Source: SAR86 cluster bacterium | GTDB lineage: Bacteria; Pseudomonadota; Gammaproteobacteria; Magnimaribacterales; AG-339-G14 | Direction of reading: 5' to 3' | Assembly (NCBI GenBank): GCA_028135785.1 | Contig: JAOIHS010000001.1 | Span: forward strand, 1-63,193 | DNA length: 63,193 bases | Shown: positions 52,765 through 62,895 of the stretch, in pieces | Layout: every line of letters begins with the position of its first letter | Position numbering within the stretch: the first letter of the stretch is position 1 | Position numbers and translations under genes: made by a program | The notes under the pieces: model-generated | The model's input: the letters and a program-made list of their open reading frames with translations, nothing else | What the model was told of the DNA's origin: nothing | Databases searched by the model: none

Positions 52765-54138
52765 TTAATTTAATGAACTTTCATTAGCACTTGTATTAAA
52801 AAAATCAGATGCGCTATAAGGAAACAAAGCAAAACTTAAAATATTTTCTTCTGATTTACTTAAGTCTTTTAAAGAATTCTTTTTACAAAAATTTTGTAAA
52901 TCTTTTTTAGACTCTTCAAAATTATTTTCAATAAAATCTGCTGGTCGAGAAGTAATAGGCTCCTTTTTTTCTTTTGCCAACTGTTTTAAATCTTCGCTAA
53001 CTTCTCCAAATAATTTTCCATACCAACCTGATATCAAGTTAATCATTTCTATAGAGATGTTTTTATAGCGCTGTTTATCAATTACATTAGCTAGAGCTTG
53101 AGCACCAACTATCTGAGAAACTGGCGTTACTAAAGGAGGATAACCTAGGTCCTTTCTTACTACAGGTATTTCATTTATTACTTTGTTTAAATTTTCTTCT
53201 TGTTTTAACTCTTTCAATTGAGTCTCTAGATTAGAAAGCATTCCGCCAGGAACTTGTCTAATCAGCATTTGAACATCCACTCCTTTCAAACTTCCCTCAA
53301 ATTCAGAATATTTCGATCTCAGATTTTTGAAATATTCACTTATTTTATCGAGCTTTAATAAATCTAAATTTGAGGAATAGTCTGTGTCTTTTAATATTGA
53401 AACTAAAGTTTCTGTAGCTGAGTGTCCGTAAGTCATGCTCATTGAAGATATAGAAGTATCAATATTATCTATTCCTGCTTCTATTGCTTTGAGATTTGTC
53501 GCTGCAGACATTCCCGTTGTAGCATGCGTTTGCATGTGAACAGGCAAAGAAATTTCTTTTTTTAATTTTGATACTAAATCAAAAGCATCATAAGGCTTTA
53601 AGATTCCTGACATGTCTTTAATGGCAATTGAATCTGCTCCCAAGTCTTCCATATTTTTTGCTAAATCTACCCAATAATTTAAATTGTGAATTGGACTTGT
53701 TGTGTATGCCATTGCGGCTTGTGCATGTTTATTATTTTCTTTTACCTGCAAGATAGAAAATCTAATATTATTAATATCATTCAAAGCATCAAAAACTCTA
53801 TAAACATCTATTCCATTTTCAGCTGACTTGTTTATAAATTTTGCAACAATTTGATCGCTGAAATGTTTATACCCCACTAAATTTTGACCTCTCAACAGCA
53901 TTTGCTGAGGCGTATTAGGCATTGCTTTTTTTAATTGCCTCAATCTCTCCCAAGGATCTTCGTTTAAATGTCTCAAACAAACATCAAAAGTCGCCCCTCC
54001 CCATGATTCTATTGACCAAAATCCAATCTCATCAATTGCCGAGGCAATAGGCAAAATATCTTCTAAAGTCAGTCTAGTTGAAATTAAAGATTGATTGCCG
54101 TCTCTAAGAACTACTTCTGTTATTCCAACTTTACTCAT
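52765..54138 (-). CDS. oadA: Pyruvate/oxaloacetate carboxyltransferase domain protein (OadA-like, no biotinyl domain)
   Basis: A 457-residue carboxyltransferase TIM barrel. It has TEVVLRDGNQSLISTRL with the metal-binding Asp, SWGGATFDVCLRHLNEDPWERLR, the Lys in IAIKDMSGILKP that is carboxylated, and the metal His pair in MQTHATTGMS. It is close to the alpha subunit of oxaloacetate decarboxylase or pyruvate carboxylase B, but ends after the PYC_OADA helical region, with no biotin-attachment motif (MKM) near its end. A separate biotin carrier and biotin carboxylase would be needed. A TGACAT palindrome lies 22 bases upstream of the start. Confidence 0.88.
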   Translation of the reverse strand: MSKVGITEVVLRDGNQSLISTRLTLEDILPIASAIDEIGFWSIESWGGATFDVCLRHLNEDPWERLRQLKKAMPNTPQQMLLRGQNLVGYKHFSDQIVAKFINKSAENGIDVYRVFDALNDINNIRFSILQVKENNKHAQAAMAYTTSPIHNLNYWVDLAKNMEDLGADSIAIKDMSGILKPYDAFDLVSKLKKEISLPVHMQTHATTGMSAATNLKAIEAGIDNIDTSISSMSMTYGHSATETLVSILKDTDYSSNLDLLKLDKISEYFKNLRSKYSEFEGSLKGVDVQMLIRQVPGGMLSNLETQLKELKQEENLNKVINEIPVVRKDLGYPPLVTPVSQIVGAQALANVIDKQRYKNISIEMINLISGWYGKLFGEVSEDLKQLAKEKKEPITSRPADFIENNFEESKKDLQNFCKKNSLKDLSKSEENILSFALFPYSASDFFNTSANESSLN

Positions 54139-54159
54139 TACACTATATTAATCTCTTGG

Positions 54160-54172
54160 TGACATAATGTCA
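54160..54172. promoter_or_regulatory. TGACATAATGTCA palindrome upstream of oadA-like gene
   Basis: A perfect 13-base palindrome with one central base, 22 bases before the oadA-like ATG and next to TATATA sequences on the same side. Its place in the promoter region suggests a repressor or activator operator. The 200-base gap 54139-54340 shows no gene. Confidence 0.35.
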
Positions 54173-54340
54173 TATATAAATCAATTATTTGAATTGCAAT
54201 TTATTTATGTATTCATTGACTAATATTATGTTACAGCTTTTAAGAAAAGTGGGTAATTCTTGCCGAAAATATTCGTTTAAAAAAATGGTAGAATAAAATG
54301 ACTAAAATCTTTTAACTTCTTATAGGAAAGTTTTTTAGGT

Positions 54341-55213
54341 TTAAGGGCCGACTAAATCTAAAACAGCTGTTCCTATATTTGCTAAACTTTTCACGGTTTT
54401 TACCCCCGCATTTTCTAAAGCTAAGAATTTTTCCTCAGCAGTGCCTTTACCTCCTGAAATTATTGCTCCAGCATGTCCCATTCTTTTTCCTGGGGGAGCG
54501 CTTACTCCAGCGATATATGCAACTATAGGTTTAGTTATATTATCCTTAATATATTCAGCAGCCTCTTCCTCAGCAGTTCCCCCAATTTCTCCTACCATAA
54601 CAATTGCCTCTGTTTGAGAGTCAGCTTCAAAAAGCTTCAAAACATCAATAAAACTTGTTCCGGGAACAGGATCTCCGCCGATTCCAACACAACTGCTCTG
54701 ACCTAAACCGATAAGCGTTGTTTGATCAACAGCTTCATAAGTCAAAGTCCCCGATCTTGAAACAATGCCTATTTTACCTGGAAGGTGAATATCAGCAGGC
54801 ATGATTCCTAATTTGCATTCTCCGGGGGAAATTAAGCCAGGACAATTTGGTCCGATAATTCTCGTTCCTAATTCATTAGCTTTAATTTTTAGAGAAATCA
54901 TGTCTAAAGTAGGAATTCCTTCGGTAATTACTATAATTAATTCTATGCCTGCATCTAAAGCTTCATTTATTGATTCTTTGCAAAATTTTGCTGGAACAAA
55001 AATTATAGAGGTGTTTGCGTTTGTTGCTTTTATAGCTTCTTCGACTGAGTTAAAAACTGGTTTTCCCAGATGAGTTTGTCCTGACTTTCCAGGCGTCACT
55101 CCTCCAACTAAATTTGTTCCATAAAGTAAAGCTTGTTCGCAGTGGAGAGTTGCCTGTGAGCCAGTAAAACCTTGACAAATAGCTATTGTACTTGAGTTAA
55201 TCAAAATACTCAT
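54341..55213 (-). CDS. sucD: Succinate-CoA ligase, alpha subunit
   Basis: The alpha subunit binds CoA and carries the phosphorylated His; with SucC it makes ATP or GTP from succinyl-CoA. The CoA-binding N-terminus has [21 protein letters not shown], then [10 protein letters not shown] and [15 protein letters not shown]. The active His is in [17 protein letters not shown]. The 290 residues match E. coli (289). Its start overlaps sucC by four bases, and it is the last gene of sdhCDAB-sucCD. Confidence 0.96.
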   Translation of the reverse strand: MSILINSSTIAICQGFTGSQATLHCEQALLYGTNLVGGVTPGKSGQTHLGKPVFNSVEEAIKATNANTSIIFVPAKFCKESINEALDAGIELIIVITEGIPTLDMISLKIKANELGTRIIGPNCPGLISPGECKLGIMPADIHLPGKIGIVSRSGTLTYEAVDQTTLIGLGQSSCVGIGGDPVPGTSFIDVLKLFEADSQTEAIVMVGEIGGTAEEEAAEYIKDNITKPIVAYIAGVSAPPGKRMGHAGAIISGGKGTAEEKFLALENAGVKTVKSLANIGTAVLDLVGP

Positions 55214-56370
55214 TTTGAAAGCTCCACAGCTTTTTGAGCTGCCAATGATAGGTCAGTTTCAGATATAATATTTTGCGAATTCTGACTAAGTATTTCCATA
55301 GCTTTAACTGAATTATTTCCTTTTAACCTTATTACAACTGGTATGTTGACTCCCACCTCTTCTATTGCAGCAACTATTCCCTCTGCAACTACATCACATC
55401 TAACTATACCGCCAAATATATTTATTAAGATTACTCTGACATTTTTATCTAAAAGAATTATTTTAAATGCCTCAGTAACGCTTTTTTTATTTACCGAACC
55501 GCCAACATCTAAAAAATTTGCCGGAGAACCTCCTGATAATTTAATAATATCCATGGTGCCCATTGCTAAGCCAGCACCATTCACCATGCAACCGATATTT
55601 CCATTAAGAGCTACATAATTTAAACCCCATTCTGACGCCTTGAGCTCGCTAACCTCTTCTTGAGAAATATCTCTCATTTCTAGGATATTTTTTTGACGAT
55701 ATAAAGCATTTACGTCAACATTTATTTTTCCATCTAAGCATTTTAAGTTTTGATCTGAATCAATAACTAAAGGATTGATTTCAATTAAAGATAAATCTTT
55801 TTCTATAAATAATTTACATAAATTAAAAAATATTTTTTTAAATTGAATCGTTTGATCTTCTGATAAGTTCAAACCTTTTGCTAAAAATAACGCATCTTTT
55901 TCTTGAGGTCCTAATTCAAGACTAACAGAAGCCTTAAAAATTTTTTCTGGAGAATTTTCAGCAACAGTCTCAATATCTACTCCGCCTTCTTGAGAAGTCA
56001 TTACAACAATTGACTGAGATGATCTGTCGATTACAACTCCAAGATAAAGTTCGTTTAATATATCTGTGCACTCTTCTACTAAAATTGAAGAAACTAACTG
56101 CCCTTTTTCATCTGTTTGATAAGTTACTAAATGATTTCCTATCCACTTATCAGTAAATTTTTCTGCTTCTTCGATATTACTAAATAATTTTACTCCACCA
56201 GCTTTGCCTCTTCCTCCTGCATGAACTTGTGCTTTAAAAACCCATTTCTTCGTTTTTAGCTTATGAGTTACTTGTTTTACTTGTTCAGATGAATTTATAA
56301 CAAAGAAATTAGTAGTCGGGAGACCGAATTCTTTAAAAAGTGTTTTGGCTTGGTATTCGTGTAAGTTCAA
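55210..56370 (-). CDS. sucC: Succinate-CoA ligase, beta subunit
   Basis: The ATP-grasp beta subunit that binds nucleotide and magnesium. It has [40 protein letters not shown], the [10 protein letters not shown] metal block and [28 protein letters not shown], then the C-terminal [10 protein letters not shown]. The 386 residues match E. coli (388). It is 10 bases after sdhB, with no sucAB between them, and its end overlaps the start of sucD. Confidence 0.96.
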   Translation of the reverse strand: MNLHEYQAKTLFKEFGLPTTNFFVINSSEQVKQVTHKLKTKKWVFKAQVHAGGRGKAGGVKLFSNIEEAEKFTDKWIGNHLVTYQTDEKGQLVSSILVEECTDILNELYLGVVIDRSSQSIVVMTSQEGGVDIETVAENSPEKIFKASVSLELGPQEKDALFLAKGLNLSEDQTIQFKKIFFNLCKLFIEKDLSLIEINPLVIDSDQNLKCLDGKINVDVNALYRQKNILEMRDISQEEVSELKASEWGLNYVALNGNIGCMVNGAGLAMGTMDIIKLSGGSPANFLDVGGSVNKKSVTEAFKIILLDKNVRVILINIFGGIVRCDVVAEGIVAAIEEVGVNIPVVIRLKGNNSVKAMEILSQNSQNIISETDLSLAAQKAVELSK

Positions 56371-56380
56371 AGTGCTTCTA

Positions 56381-57118
56381 TTATAAAGCTCTTTTTACCA
56401 ACATTTTCTTGATTTCGTTAATTGCTTTTGTTGGATTTAATCCTTTAGGACAAACAGAAACGCAGTTCATTATCCCATGACACCTAAAAACACTAAAGGC
56501 GTCTTCTAATTGATCCAATCTTTCTTCTCTTGCAGTATCTCTGCTATCTGCAATAAATCTGTATGCCTGGAGTAAAGCTGCTGGACCTAAAAATTTATCA
56601 GGATTCCACCAAAATGATGGGCAAGCAGTTGAACAACATCCACATAAAATACATTCATAGAGACCATCTAATTTTTCTCTATTTTCTACAGTTTGAGGTA
56701 TCGCTGTTCCATCGCTTTCTTTATCGGCAATTAAATAAGGTCTAATTTTTTTGTACTGATCTACAAATTGAGTCATATCGACAATTAAATCTTTTACAAC
56801 CGGCAAGCCAGGTAAAGGCCTAAGCTCTAATTTATTCTTACGGACCACAGTAGATAATGGCGTAATACAACCTAAACCATTTTTACCATTTATATTCATT
56901 CCATCTGAACCGCATACTCCTTCTCGGCACGACCTCCTAAATGAAATTGAAGAGTCTTGTTCTTTTGCCAAATGGAGAGCATCTAATACCATTATGTCTT
57001 TATCCTTAGGTATATCTATATCGATGTCCTGCATAAAAGGCTTATTGCCAGAATCAGGATCATATCTGTAAATACTCATCTTTAGAGTAGTTATTTGCTC
57101 TGCTGCAATCGAATTCAT
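56381..57118 (-). CDS. sdhB: Succinate dehydrogenase, iron-sulfur subunit
   Basis: The electron-transfer subunit of complex II. The 2Fe-2S cluster ligands are in CREGVCGSDGMNINGKNGLGC, the 4Fe-4S ligands in CILCGCCSTACPSFWW and the 3Fe-4S ligands in CHGIMNCVSVCPKGLNP. Its 245 residues are slightly longer than E. coli SdhB because of a short N-terminal lead ([11 protein letters not shown]). It shares one base with the sdhA stop. Confidence 0.96.
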   Translation of the reverse strand: MNSIAAEQITTLKMSIYRYDPDSGNKPFMQDIDIDIPKDKDIMVLDALHLAKEQDSSISFRRSCREGVCGSDGMNINGKNGLGCITPLSTVVRKNKLELRPLPGLPVVKDLIVDMTQFVDQYKKIRPYLIADKESDGTAIPQTVENREKLDGLYECILCGCCSTACPSFWWNPDKFLGPAALLQAYRFIADSRDTAREERLDQLEDAFSVFRCHGIMNCVSVCPKGLNPTKAINEIKKMLVKRAL

Positions 57119-58920
57119 TAGTAGGTTCTTGCAAAGGGTTGAAAAGCTTGAACAAGCTTAGGTCGAAAATTAACATCTCTTTTAGAAACTTCTTTTGACT
57201 CTTTAAAGTAGATTGAGTGTTTCAACCAGTTATCATCATCCCTTTCAGGAAAGTCGTCTCTAGAGTGAGCTCCTCTACTTTCTTTTCTTTCGTTTGCACT
57301 TATAGCTGTAGCTTCAGCAACTTCCAAAAGATTTAAAAGCTCTAAAGCTTCTACTCTTGCAGTATTAAATCTAGAAGATTTGTCTGCTAAATGAATATTT
57401 TCAGTTCTAGATCTAATTTCATCTATAACTTTAATACCTTTTTCCATATTTTCTTCAGTTCTAAAAACACCAAAACTTAATTGCATAGTCTCCTGAAGAT
57501 CTTTCTTAATCTTGGCAGAATTTTCTCCTTCAGTACTAGCATTAACTTTATTGATATTTTTAAGAGCTTTATTAATATCGTCTTTACTTGGATCTTTAAT
57601 ATCAATACCATTTTTGAAGGATTCTTCAATATGCATACCTGCAGACCTTCCAAAAACAACTAGATCAAGCAATGAGTTACCTCCTAGTCTATTCCCACCA
57701 TGAACTGATACGCATGCTGCTTCTCCAGCTGCATATAATCCCTCTACTATTGAATCAGAACCATTAGATTGTTGAGTAATAACTTGTCCATGAACATTTG
57801 TCGGGATTCCTCCCATAGCATAATGACAAGTTGGAACCACTGGTATAGGCTGCTCAGCGGGATCAACATGAGCAAATGTCCTTGATAATTCTGTAATACC
57901 TGGAAGTCTCTTATGGAGAAGATCGGCACCCAGGTGATCCATTTTTAGGAAGCAATGATCTGCTTCAGGACCGCAACCTCTTCCCTCAATTATCTCAAGC
58001 ATCATAGAACGAGCAACAACGTCTCTGCTTGCCAAGTCTTTCGCATTTGGAGCATAACGCTCCATAAATCTTTCACCATCTTTATTTATCAAGTATCCGC
58101 CTTCACCTCTGCAACCTTCGGTTACAAGAGTTCCAGCACCATGGATGCCCGTTGGGTGAAACTGCCACATTTCCATATCTTGAACGGCTAGGCCTGCTCT
58201 TAAAGCCATTCCTGTTCCATCACCTGTATTGATTAGGGCATTTGTAGTGGATTTATATATTCTTCCTGCACCACCAGTAGCTAATACTGTAGCTTTAGAT
58301 TTAAGGAAAAAGGCTTCTCCTGACTCTATTTCAAAAGCAATTACTCCTGTAACTTGATTTTGATCGTTAAGAACCAAGTCAATTGCGAACCATTCACTTA
58401 AAAAATTAGTTCCAGCTTTAACGTTTGCTTGATATAAGGTGTGTAATAAAGCATGACCAGTTCTGTCTGCTGCTGCGCAAGTTCTTTCAGCTTGTCCGCC
58501 CTTGCCGAAATCTTTGGATTGTCCACCAAATGCTCTTTGATAAATTTTTCCTTCTTCTGTCCTTGAAAATGGTAAGCCCATATTTTCTAACTCAAATACC
58601 GTTGCTGGTCCCTCTTGGCACATATATTCAATGGAATCTTGGTCTCCTATGAAATCTGAACCTTTTACGGTGTCATACATATGCCAGCGCCAGTCGTCGT
58701 TAGGATCTGCACTAGCAATAGCACAAGTAATTCCTCCTTGAGCAGAAACTGTATGAGATCTTGTTGGAAAGACCTTAGAAACAACTGCGGTGTTCATACC
58801 AGATTGAGCTAACTGAAGCGAAGACATGAGGCCTGAACCTCCGCCACCAATTATAATTCCATCATATTCCTTTACAGGAAGAGTTGAAGCATCTAAATAT
58901 CCTTTTCCGTTCATTGCCAT
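57118..58920 (-). CDS. sdhA: Succinate dehydrogenase, flavoprotein subunit
   Basis: The catalytic subunit of complex II, oxidising succinate to fumarate with covalently bound FAD. FAD binding starts [21 protein letters not shown], and the FAD-linked His is in [12 protein letters not shown]. Active-site residues are in [11 protein letters not shown] and [13 protein letters not shown], and the substrate block [10 protein letters not shown] is followed by [16 protein letters not shown]. The 600 residues are normal. It sits between sdhD and sdhB. Confidence 0.97.
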   Translation of the reverse strand: MAMNGKGYLDASTLPVKEYDGIIIGGGGSGLMSSLQLAQSGMNTAVVSKVFPTRSHTVSAQGGITCAIASADPNDDWRWHMYDTVKGSDFIGDQDSIEYMCQEGPATVFELENMGLPFSRTEEGKIYQRAFGGQSKDFGKGGQAERTCAAADRTGHALLHTLYQANVKAGTNFLSEWFAIDLVLNDQNQVTGVIAFEIESGEAFFLKSKATVLATGGAGRIYKSTTNALINTGDGTGMALRAGLAVQDMEMWQFHPTGIHGAGTLVTEGCRGEGGYLINKDGERFMERYAPNAKDLASRDVVARSMMLEIIEGRGCGPEADHCFLKMDHLGADLLHKRLPGITELSRTFAHVDPAEQPIPVVPTCHYAMGGIPTNVHGQVITQQSNGSDSIVEGLYAAGEAACVSVHGGNRLGGNSLLDLVVFGRSAGMHIEESFKNGIDIKDPSKDDINKALKNINKVNASTEGENSAKIKKDLQETMQLSFGVFRTEENMEKGIKVIDEIRSRTENIHLADKSSRFNTARVEALELLNLLEVAEATAISANERKESRGAHSRDDFPERDDDNWLKHSIYFKESKEVSKRDVNFRPKLVQAFQPFARTY

Positions 58921-58931
58921 AAAAATACACC

Positions 58932-59294
58932 CTAAAAAATTATTAAGATACTACAAATTATGATACCGATTGCCTGGGAAAAACTATAGATACTAACTAT
59001 AATCCTTGCAGGTTTTGCTGCATTTCCTATTCTTGCCGGCGTAAGGTAATCAGTCACTATGTGATGAATTCCTTGCAGAGAATGATAAGAAATAGAAATT
59101 GCTATCAATACTGTGCATATCTTAAATAGGAGGATATCAAAAAAACTATTGAGATGTATGTAATTAATAGGCTGATACATTAACCAATAGAAGGTTATAA
59201 CTGAAAAATATAGGGCTTGAAATATAGCTGTGATTCGAACTAAAACGTAATCTAGTACTCCAGTTCTCTTTAAAGTATATAACTTAGTTACCAT
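58932..59294 (-). CDS. sdhD: Succinate dehydrogenase membrane anchor, SdhD
   Basis: A 120-residue three-helix membrane subunit that helps hold heme b and quinone. The heme-ligand region is [18 protein letters not shown] (His in the second helix), and [16 protein letters not shown] is the first helix lead. Its start overlaps the sdhC stop by seven bases. It lies directly upstream of sdhA. Confidence 0.9.
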   Translation of the reverse strand: MVTKLYTLKRTGVLDYVLVRITAIFQALYFSVITFYWLMYQPINYIHLNSFFDILLFKICTVLIAISISYHSLQGIHHIVTDYLTPARIGNAAKPARIIVSIYSFSQAIGIIICSILIIF

Positions 59295-59659
59295 ATAATC
59301 ATTGTAAAAATTACTAAAAGAATAAAACTAACTAGGAATGTTCCTATGGCAGATTTTCTTCCAGCTTCAAGTGTTTCCCAATACCCAAAATCCATTATCA
59401 AATGTCTAAAACCTGAAATGTAATGATAGGTTAACCCAGCAACTAGTAAATTAAAAAAAACCTTAACGAAAGTAATCTCAAAGTAGGATCTTGCAATTTC
59501 AAATCCTGATTCAGAGCTTTCAGCTAATAAAAGTAGAGATAAAAAAGGGAAGAGCAAAACGAATATGCCTACTGCGGATACTCTATGTGTAATGGAAGAA
59601 ATTCCCGCAATTGGTAATTGAATTTTGAGTAAGTTTAAATAAATGGGTGGTTTGGACAT
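59288..59659 (-). CDS. sdhC: Succinate dehydrogenase cytochrome b556 subunit, SdhC
   Basis: A 123-residue three-helix cytochrome b subunit. MSKPPIYLNLLKIQLPIAGISSITHRVSAVGIF contains the Pro-Ile-...-Ser-x-x-His-Arg motif for quinone and heme propionate contact (quoted in pieces: PIYLNL, SITHRVSA). The heme His is in HYISGFRHLIMDFG. It is the first gene of the sdh-suc operon, and a plausible promoter lies in the 57 bases before it. Confidence 0.93.
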   Translation of the reverse strand: MSKPPIYLNLLKIQLPIAGISSITHRVSAVGIFVLLFPFLSLLLLAESSESGFEIARSYFEITFVKVFFNLLVAGLTYHYISGFRHLIMDFGYWETLEAGRKSAIGTFLVSFILLVIFTMIIW

Positions 59660-59692
59660 ATTTTTTAATTCTTAGGAGAGATATTAAAAATC

Positions 59693-59720
59693 ATTATAAG
59701 TGGTTACAAAGTTTCTTCAA
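59693..59720 (-). promoter_or_regulatory. Predicted sigma70 promoter of sdhCDAB-sucCD
   Basis: On the minus strand TTGAAG (59720-59715) and a perfect TATAAT (59698-59693) are separated by 16 bases, about 35 bases before the sdhC start. The -35 box overlaps the last codons of der. Position and spacing fit a sigma70 promoter, though AT-rich DNA makes -10 matches common. Confidence 0.45.
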
Positions 59721-61093
59721 CGCTTTCTAATTCTTTTTCGTTTTTCAATTTGACGATCAGTCAATATATTTTTTTTGTTTTTGAAAGGATTTTCATTAAC
59801 TTTAAGAATAAGTTTCATTGGAACTCCTTTTAATTTTAAAGCTCTTCTCGCATAATTTTCTAAATATTTTAAATATTGCTTTGAAATAGAATCTAATTTA
59901 TTTCCATGAATAATAAAAGTCGGAGGAGATGAAGCGCCAAGGTTCACGTATTTAATTTTTGGTCTAAATCTCCCAGATAATGGCGGAGGGTTCTCTGCAC
60001 ATGCATTTAAAAAGACCTCGGAAAGAGTATTAGAATCATATTGTGTGTTCCCTTTTTTTATTAATTTTATAAGAGCTGAGATCATACTAGAAGTTCCAGA
60101 GCCCTTTTTTGCAGAAATATATTTAATCTCTAAATGTTTGGCAAAAGCTAATTTTCTATTTAAGTTCCTGCGCAAATTAATCTTGTCATAGCTATCAAGT
60201 AATTCAGACTTATTTATTCCAATAACTATTGGCTTGCCGGAAGAAATAGTGAGTGAAATTAAATGCAGATCTTGATCAGAAATAGATTCTTTTCCATCTA
60301 TTAAATATATTATTCCATCTGAAATTCGCAAAGACTGTATTGCCTTTTGTATAGAGAATTTTTCTACTTCGTCAGATATTTTTGATTTACGTCTTAATCC
60401 AGCAGTGTCAGTTAGCATGATATCGTTGCCCTTGAATTTTATTGTTTCTGAAATAGCATCTCGTGTTGTTCCTGGAATACTCGAAACTATAGACCTATCA
60501 TCTTTTAAAAGAGCATTGAAGAAAGTAGATTTTCCTGCATTTGGTTTGCCGAGAATACCAATTTTTAAAAAATCTATAATTTCTCTCTCTTGAATCGGTT
60601 CTGAAGGAAATACTTTAATAATAGCTTCTTTTAAACTTTTGATTCTTAATCCATTCTTTGCAGAAATTTCAAAAGAATTTTTAACTCCCAAAGTATAAAA
60701 TTCGGAAGTATTATTTCGACTTTTTTTAGTTTCAGATTTGTTTATTGCCAAGATGTAATCCTTACCAGATTTTCTTAGCATTTCATTAATTTTTAAATCA
60801 AGATGATGAATATTTGACGAGGCATCAGTTAGAAAAATAAACCCATCAGATTCTGAGATTGCTTTTTTTGTTTCTTCTAAAATTAATTTATCAAATTTTA
60901 ATTCTGATTCTGTTATTCCGCCCGTATCAACCAGTAAATAAGGGCAGTCTTTTATTTCACAATTTCCGTAGTGTCGATCTCTAGTTAGTCCAGGTAAATC
61001 TGCAATTAAAGCTGAGTTTTCACCTACTAAAACATTAAAAAGTGATGACTTTCCGACATTAGGTCTTCCAACAATTGCTAGTAATGGTCCCAT
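59717..61093 (-). CDS. der: Ribosome biogenesis GTPase Der (EngA)
   Basis: Two tandem GTPase domains and a C-terminal KH-like domain needed for 50S subunit maturation. The first G1 is GRPNVGKSSLFNVLVG and its G3 is DTGGI; the second G1 is GKPNAGKSTFFNALL and its G3 is DTAGLRRKS. NKSE motifs for base recognition appear in both. The KH domain starts around SEVFLNACAENPP and ends in a basic tail. Its 458 residues are shorter than E. coli (490). It lies 15 bases downstream of bamB, a conserved order. Confidence 0.96.
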   Translation of the reverse strand: MGPLLAIVGRPNVGKSSLFNVLVGENSALIADLPGLTRDRHYGNCEIKDCPYLLVDTGGITESELKFDKLILEETKKAISESDGFIFLTDASSNIHHLDLKINEMLRKSGKDYILAINKSETKKSRNNTSEFYTLGVKNSFEISAKNGLRIKSLKEAIIKVFPSEPIQEREIIDFLKIGILGKPNAGKSTFFNALLKDDRSIVSSIPGTTRDAISETIKFKGNDIMLTDTAGLRRKSKISDEVEKFSIQKAIQSLRISDGIIYLIDGKESISDQDLHLISLTISSGKPIVIGINKSELLDSYDKINLRRNLNRKLAFAKHLEIKYISAKKGSGTSSMISALIKLIKKGNTQYDSNTLSEVFLNACAENPPPLSGRFRPKIKYVNLGASSPPTFIIHGNKLDSISKQYLKYLENYARRALKLKGVPMKLILKVNENPFKNKKNILTDRQIEKRKRIRKR

Positions 61094-61108
61094 AATAGAA
61101 TTTTAGTT

Positions 61109-62242
61109 TCATTTAGCTGTTAAAACAGATAATTTACCGGATTGATCCAATGAAACGATATTTTGATCTGATGTGGAAATTGTTATTACTTGTGATCTTG
61201 ATAGTTTAATTCGTCCTTTCGTAACGCCGTCCTCTTGACTTATAAAGTGTAAATATCCTTTAAAATCGCCCACAACAATAAAATTATTGAATTTAGAAAT
61301 AGATTTAAGATTTCTCAACCTATATTCTTCATTTATCCAGACAGTTGAACCAGTAATATTGTCAAAAGATTTAATTACATCGAACTCGTCTATGATGAAA
61401 GTATTATTTTTTATGTTTAAAACATCATTTGTGGAAGAAGCAGCTTGACGCCATATAGTCCTTCCATTTCTAGAATCAATTGCAGAAATATCCCCCTGAT
61501 AAGAAACTGCAAAGGCTATTCCATTTTGAGATATGACTGGTTTAGAATCTATATCGATAACTCTTTCAATTTCTGAGCTACCTTTGGATATGGTGATGGG
61601 TACTTCCCATTGCACAACTCCACTTCTAGTTTCAATTTTTACCAAATTACCATTAGCGAATCCTGTATAAATAAAACTGTTATCGAATATTGGTTGACTA
61701 GTCCCTCTTAAACTCAGACTAGGAAGAACAGTTGTATACTCCCATTTAAAATTACCATTTTTAAAATCTAAGGCTGTTATTTTTCCATTAGAAGATTGAA
61801 TAGCTACAAATGATCCATTTGTCACAGGAGCAACGAGAATTTCTCCACTAACCTCTGACACCCAGTTTATTTCGCCATTGGTTGAATTAAGAGAAATAAT
61901 TTTTCCATTCTCTGTAGCAATAAATAATGATCCATTTCCAAACCCAAGACCTGCAGAAACATCAAACCCTAAGTCTATATCCCAATTTTTATTACCTTCT
62001 AGATCAAAAGAGATTACTTTGCCCTCTTCTGAAAATGAAAATAAACTTGAATCATCTATAACGATATCAATTCTGCCTGATGGTTTTTCTGAAAAAATGC
62101 CTTTTGACCATTTTTTATCCAATTTAATTTTGGAATCAAAATCTTTCAGTTCTGCTGGCTCTTCTGTTTTATCTGAATCAGATTGACAAGCTAATAAACA
62201 TAGAGAAATTATGATAAAGGTTATTTTATTTTTAAAATTCAT
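61109..62242 (-). CDS. bamB: Outer membrane protein assembly factor BamB
   Basis: A 377-residue lipoprotein beta-propeller of the BAM complex, which helps fold outer-membrane proteins. The signal ends FIIISLCLLAC with the lipobox Cys. PQQ-like repeats are spaced through the chain (GEINWVSEVSGEI, GVVQWEVPI, GRTIWRQAASS, GSTVWINEEY), giving the propeller blades. It lies between yfgM and der, the gammaproteobacterial order. The island's beta-barrel protein would use this machinery. Confidence 0.94.
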   Translation of the reverse strand: MNFKNKITFIIISLCLLACQSDSDKTEEPAELKDFDSKIKLDKKWSKGIFSEKPSGRIDIVIDDSSLFSFSEEGKVISFDLEGNKNWDIDLGFDVSAGLGFGNGSLFIATENGKIISLNSTNGEINWVSEVSGEILVAPVTNGSFVAIQSSNGKITALDFKNGNFKWEYTTVLPSLSLRGTSQPIFDNSFIYTGFANGNLVKIETRSGVVQWEVPITISKGSSEIERVIDIDSKPVISQNGIAFAVSYQGDISAIDSRNGRTIWRQAASSTNDVLNIKNNTFIIDEFDVIKSFDNITGSTVWINEEYRLRNLKSISKFNNFIVVGDFKGYLHFISQEDGVTKGRIKLSRSQVITISTSDQNIVSLDQSGKLSVLTAK

Positions 62243-62244
62243 TT

Positions 62245-62883
62245 TTATTCTATTATTGAGGATATTTTGATATTCAATATTCCTTTATGAGTTTTTGATT
62301 GAGTTAAAGATAATGCTTTTTTAAAGTGCTCTTTGGCTAAAGTAACGTTTAAAAGCTCTTTTTCTAAATCTCCTAGAAATTCATATTTTAAAGGCTTATA
62401 AAACATAAAGTCTTTATTTAAAATTTCTCTTGCATCTTGAAATTTATTTTGAGAAATTAAGAGCATTGATAATCTAATTCTTGATAAGTCTCTAATAAAG
62501 TAAACATCAGAGTCTTTAGACTCTAAGGAATAATTTGCTTCTGTTAATGAATTGATTGCTTCATTTGTATTACCCATAGAGATATATTTTTTAGCTAAGG
62601 ACATATTCATCAAGTCTAAATAAATTTGATTTGAAAAGTTTCTTTCAAAGTCTTTCTTTAATTCTATAGCTTGGGATAAATCATCTTCATAATCATTTAT
62701 ATAAGAGTGAAACTGTTCATAAATAATTGAAGCCTCCAAAGATTTCTGCTCTTTGTAATTTGACCTCAGGAGAGAGGCTATAAACAGAGATGAAATAACT
62801 AAAAAAACTACTAAAACTTTTAAATAGTTTTCTTTAATCCATTCAAAAATCTTTTGTATTATCCCATCTTTTTCTTCATTCAT
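62245..62883 (-). CDS. yfgM: YfgM-type ancillary SecYEG translocon subunit
   Basis: A 212-residue inner-membrane protein. One N-terminal transmembrane helix (YLKVLVVFLVISSLFIASLL) anchors a periplasmic TPR-like helical domain. YfgM links SecYEG to periplasmic chaperones with PpiD. Its place between hisS and bamB, two bases from bamB, is the conserved context that supports the call, as the sequence itself is poorly conserved. Confidence 0.88.
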   Translation of the reverse strand: MNEEKDGIIQKIFEWIKENYLKVLVVFLVISSLFIASLLRSNYKEQKSLEASIIYEQFHSYINDYEDDLSQAIELKKDFERNFSNQIYLDLMNMSLAKKYISMGNTNEAINSLTEANYSLESKDSDVYFIRDLSRIRLSMLLISQNKFQDAREILNKDFMFYKPLKYEFLGDLEKELLNVTLAKEHFKKALSLTQSKTHKGILNIKISSIIE

Positions 62884-62895
62884 TTTTTAGCTTTG

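Noticed and set aside
57477-58652. Several ORFs antisense to sdhA
   Set aside because: They lie wholly within a well-conserved gene, lack ribosome sites and resemble no protein; shadows of codon bias.
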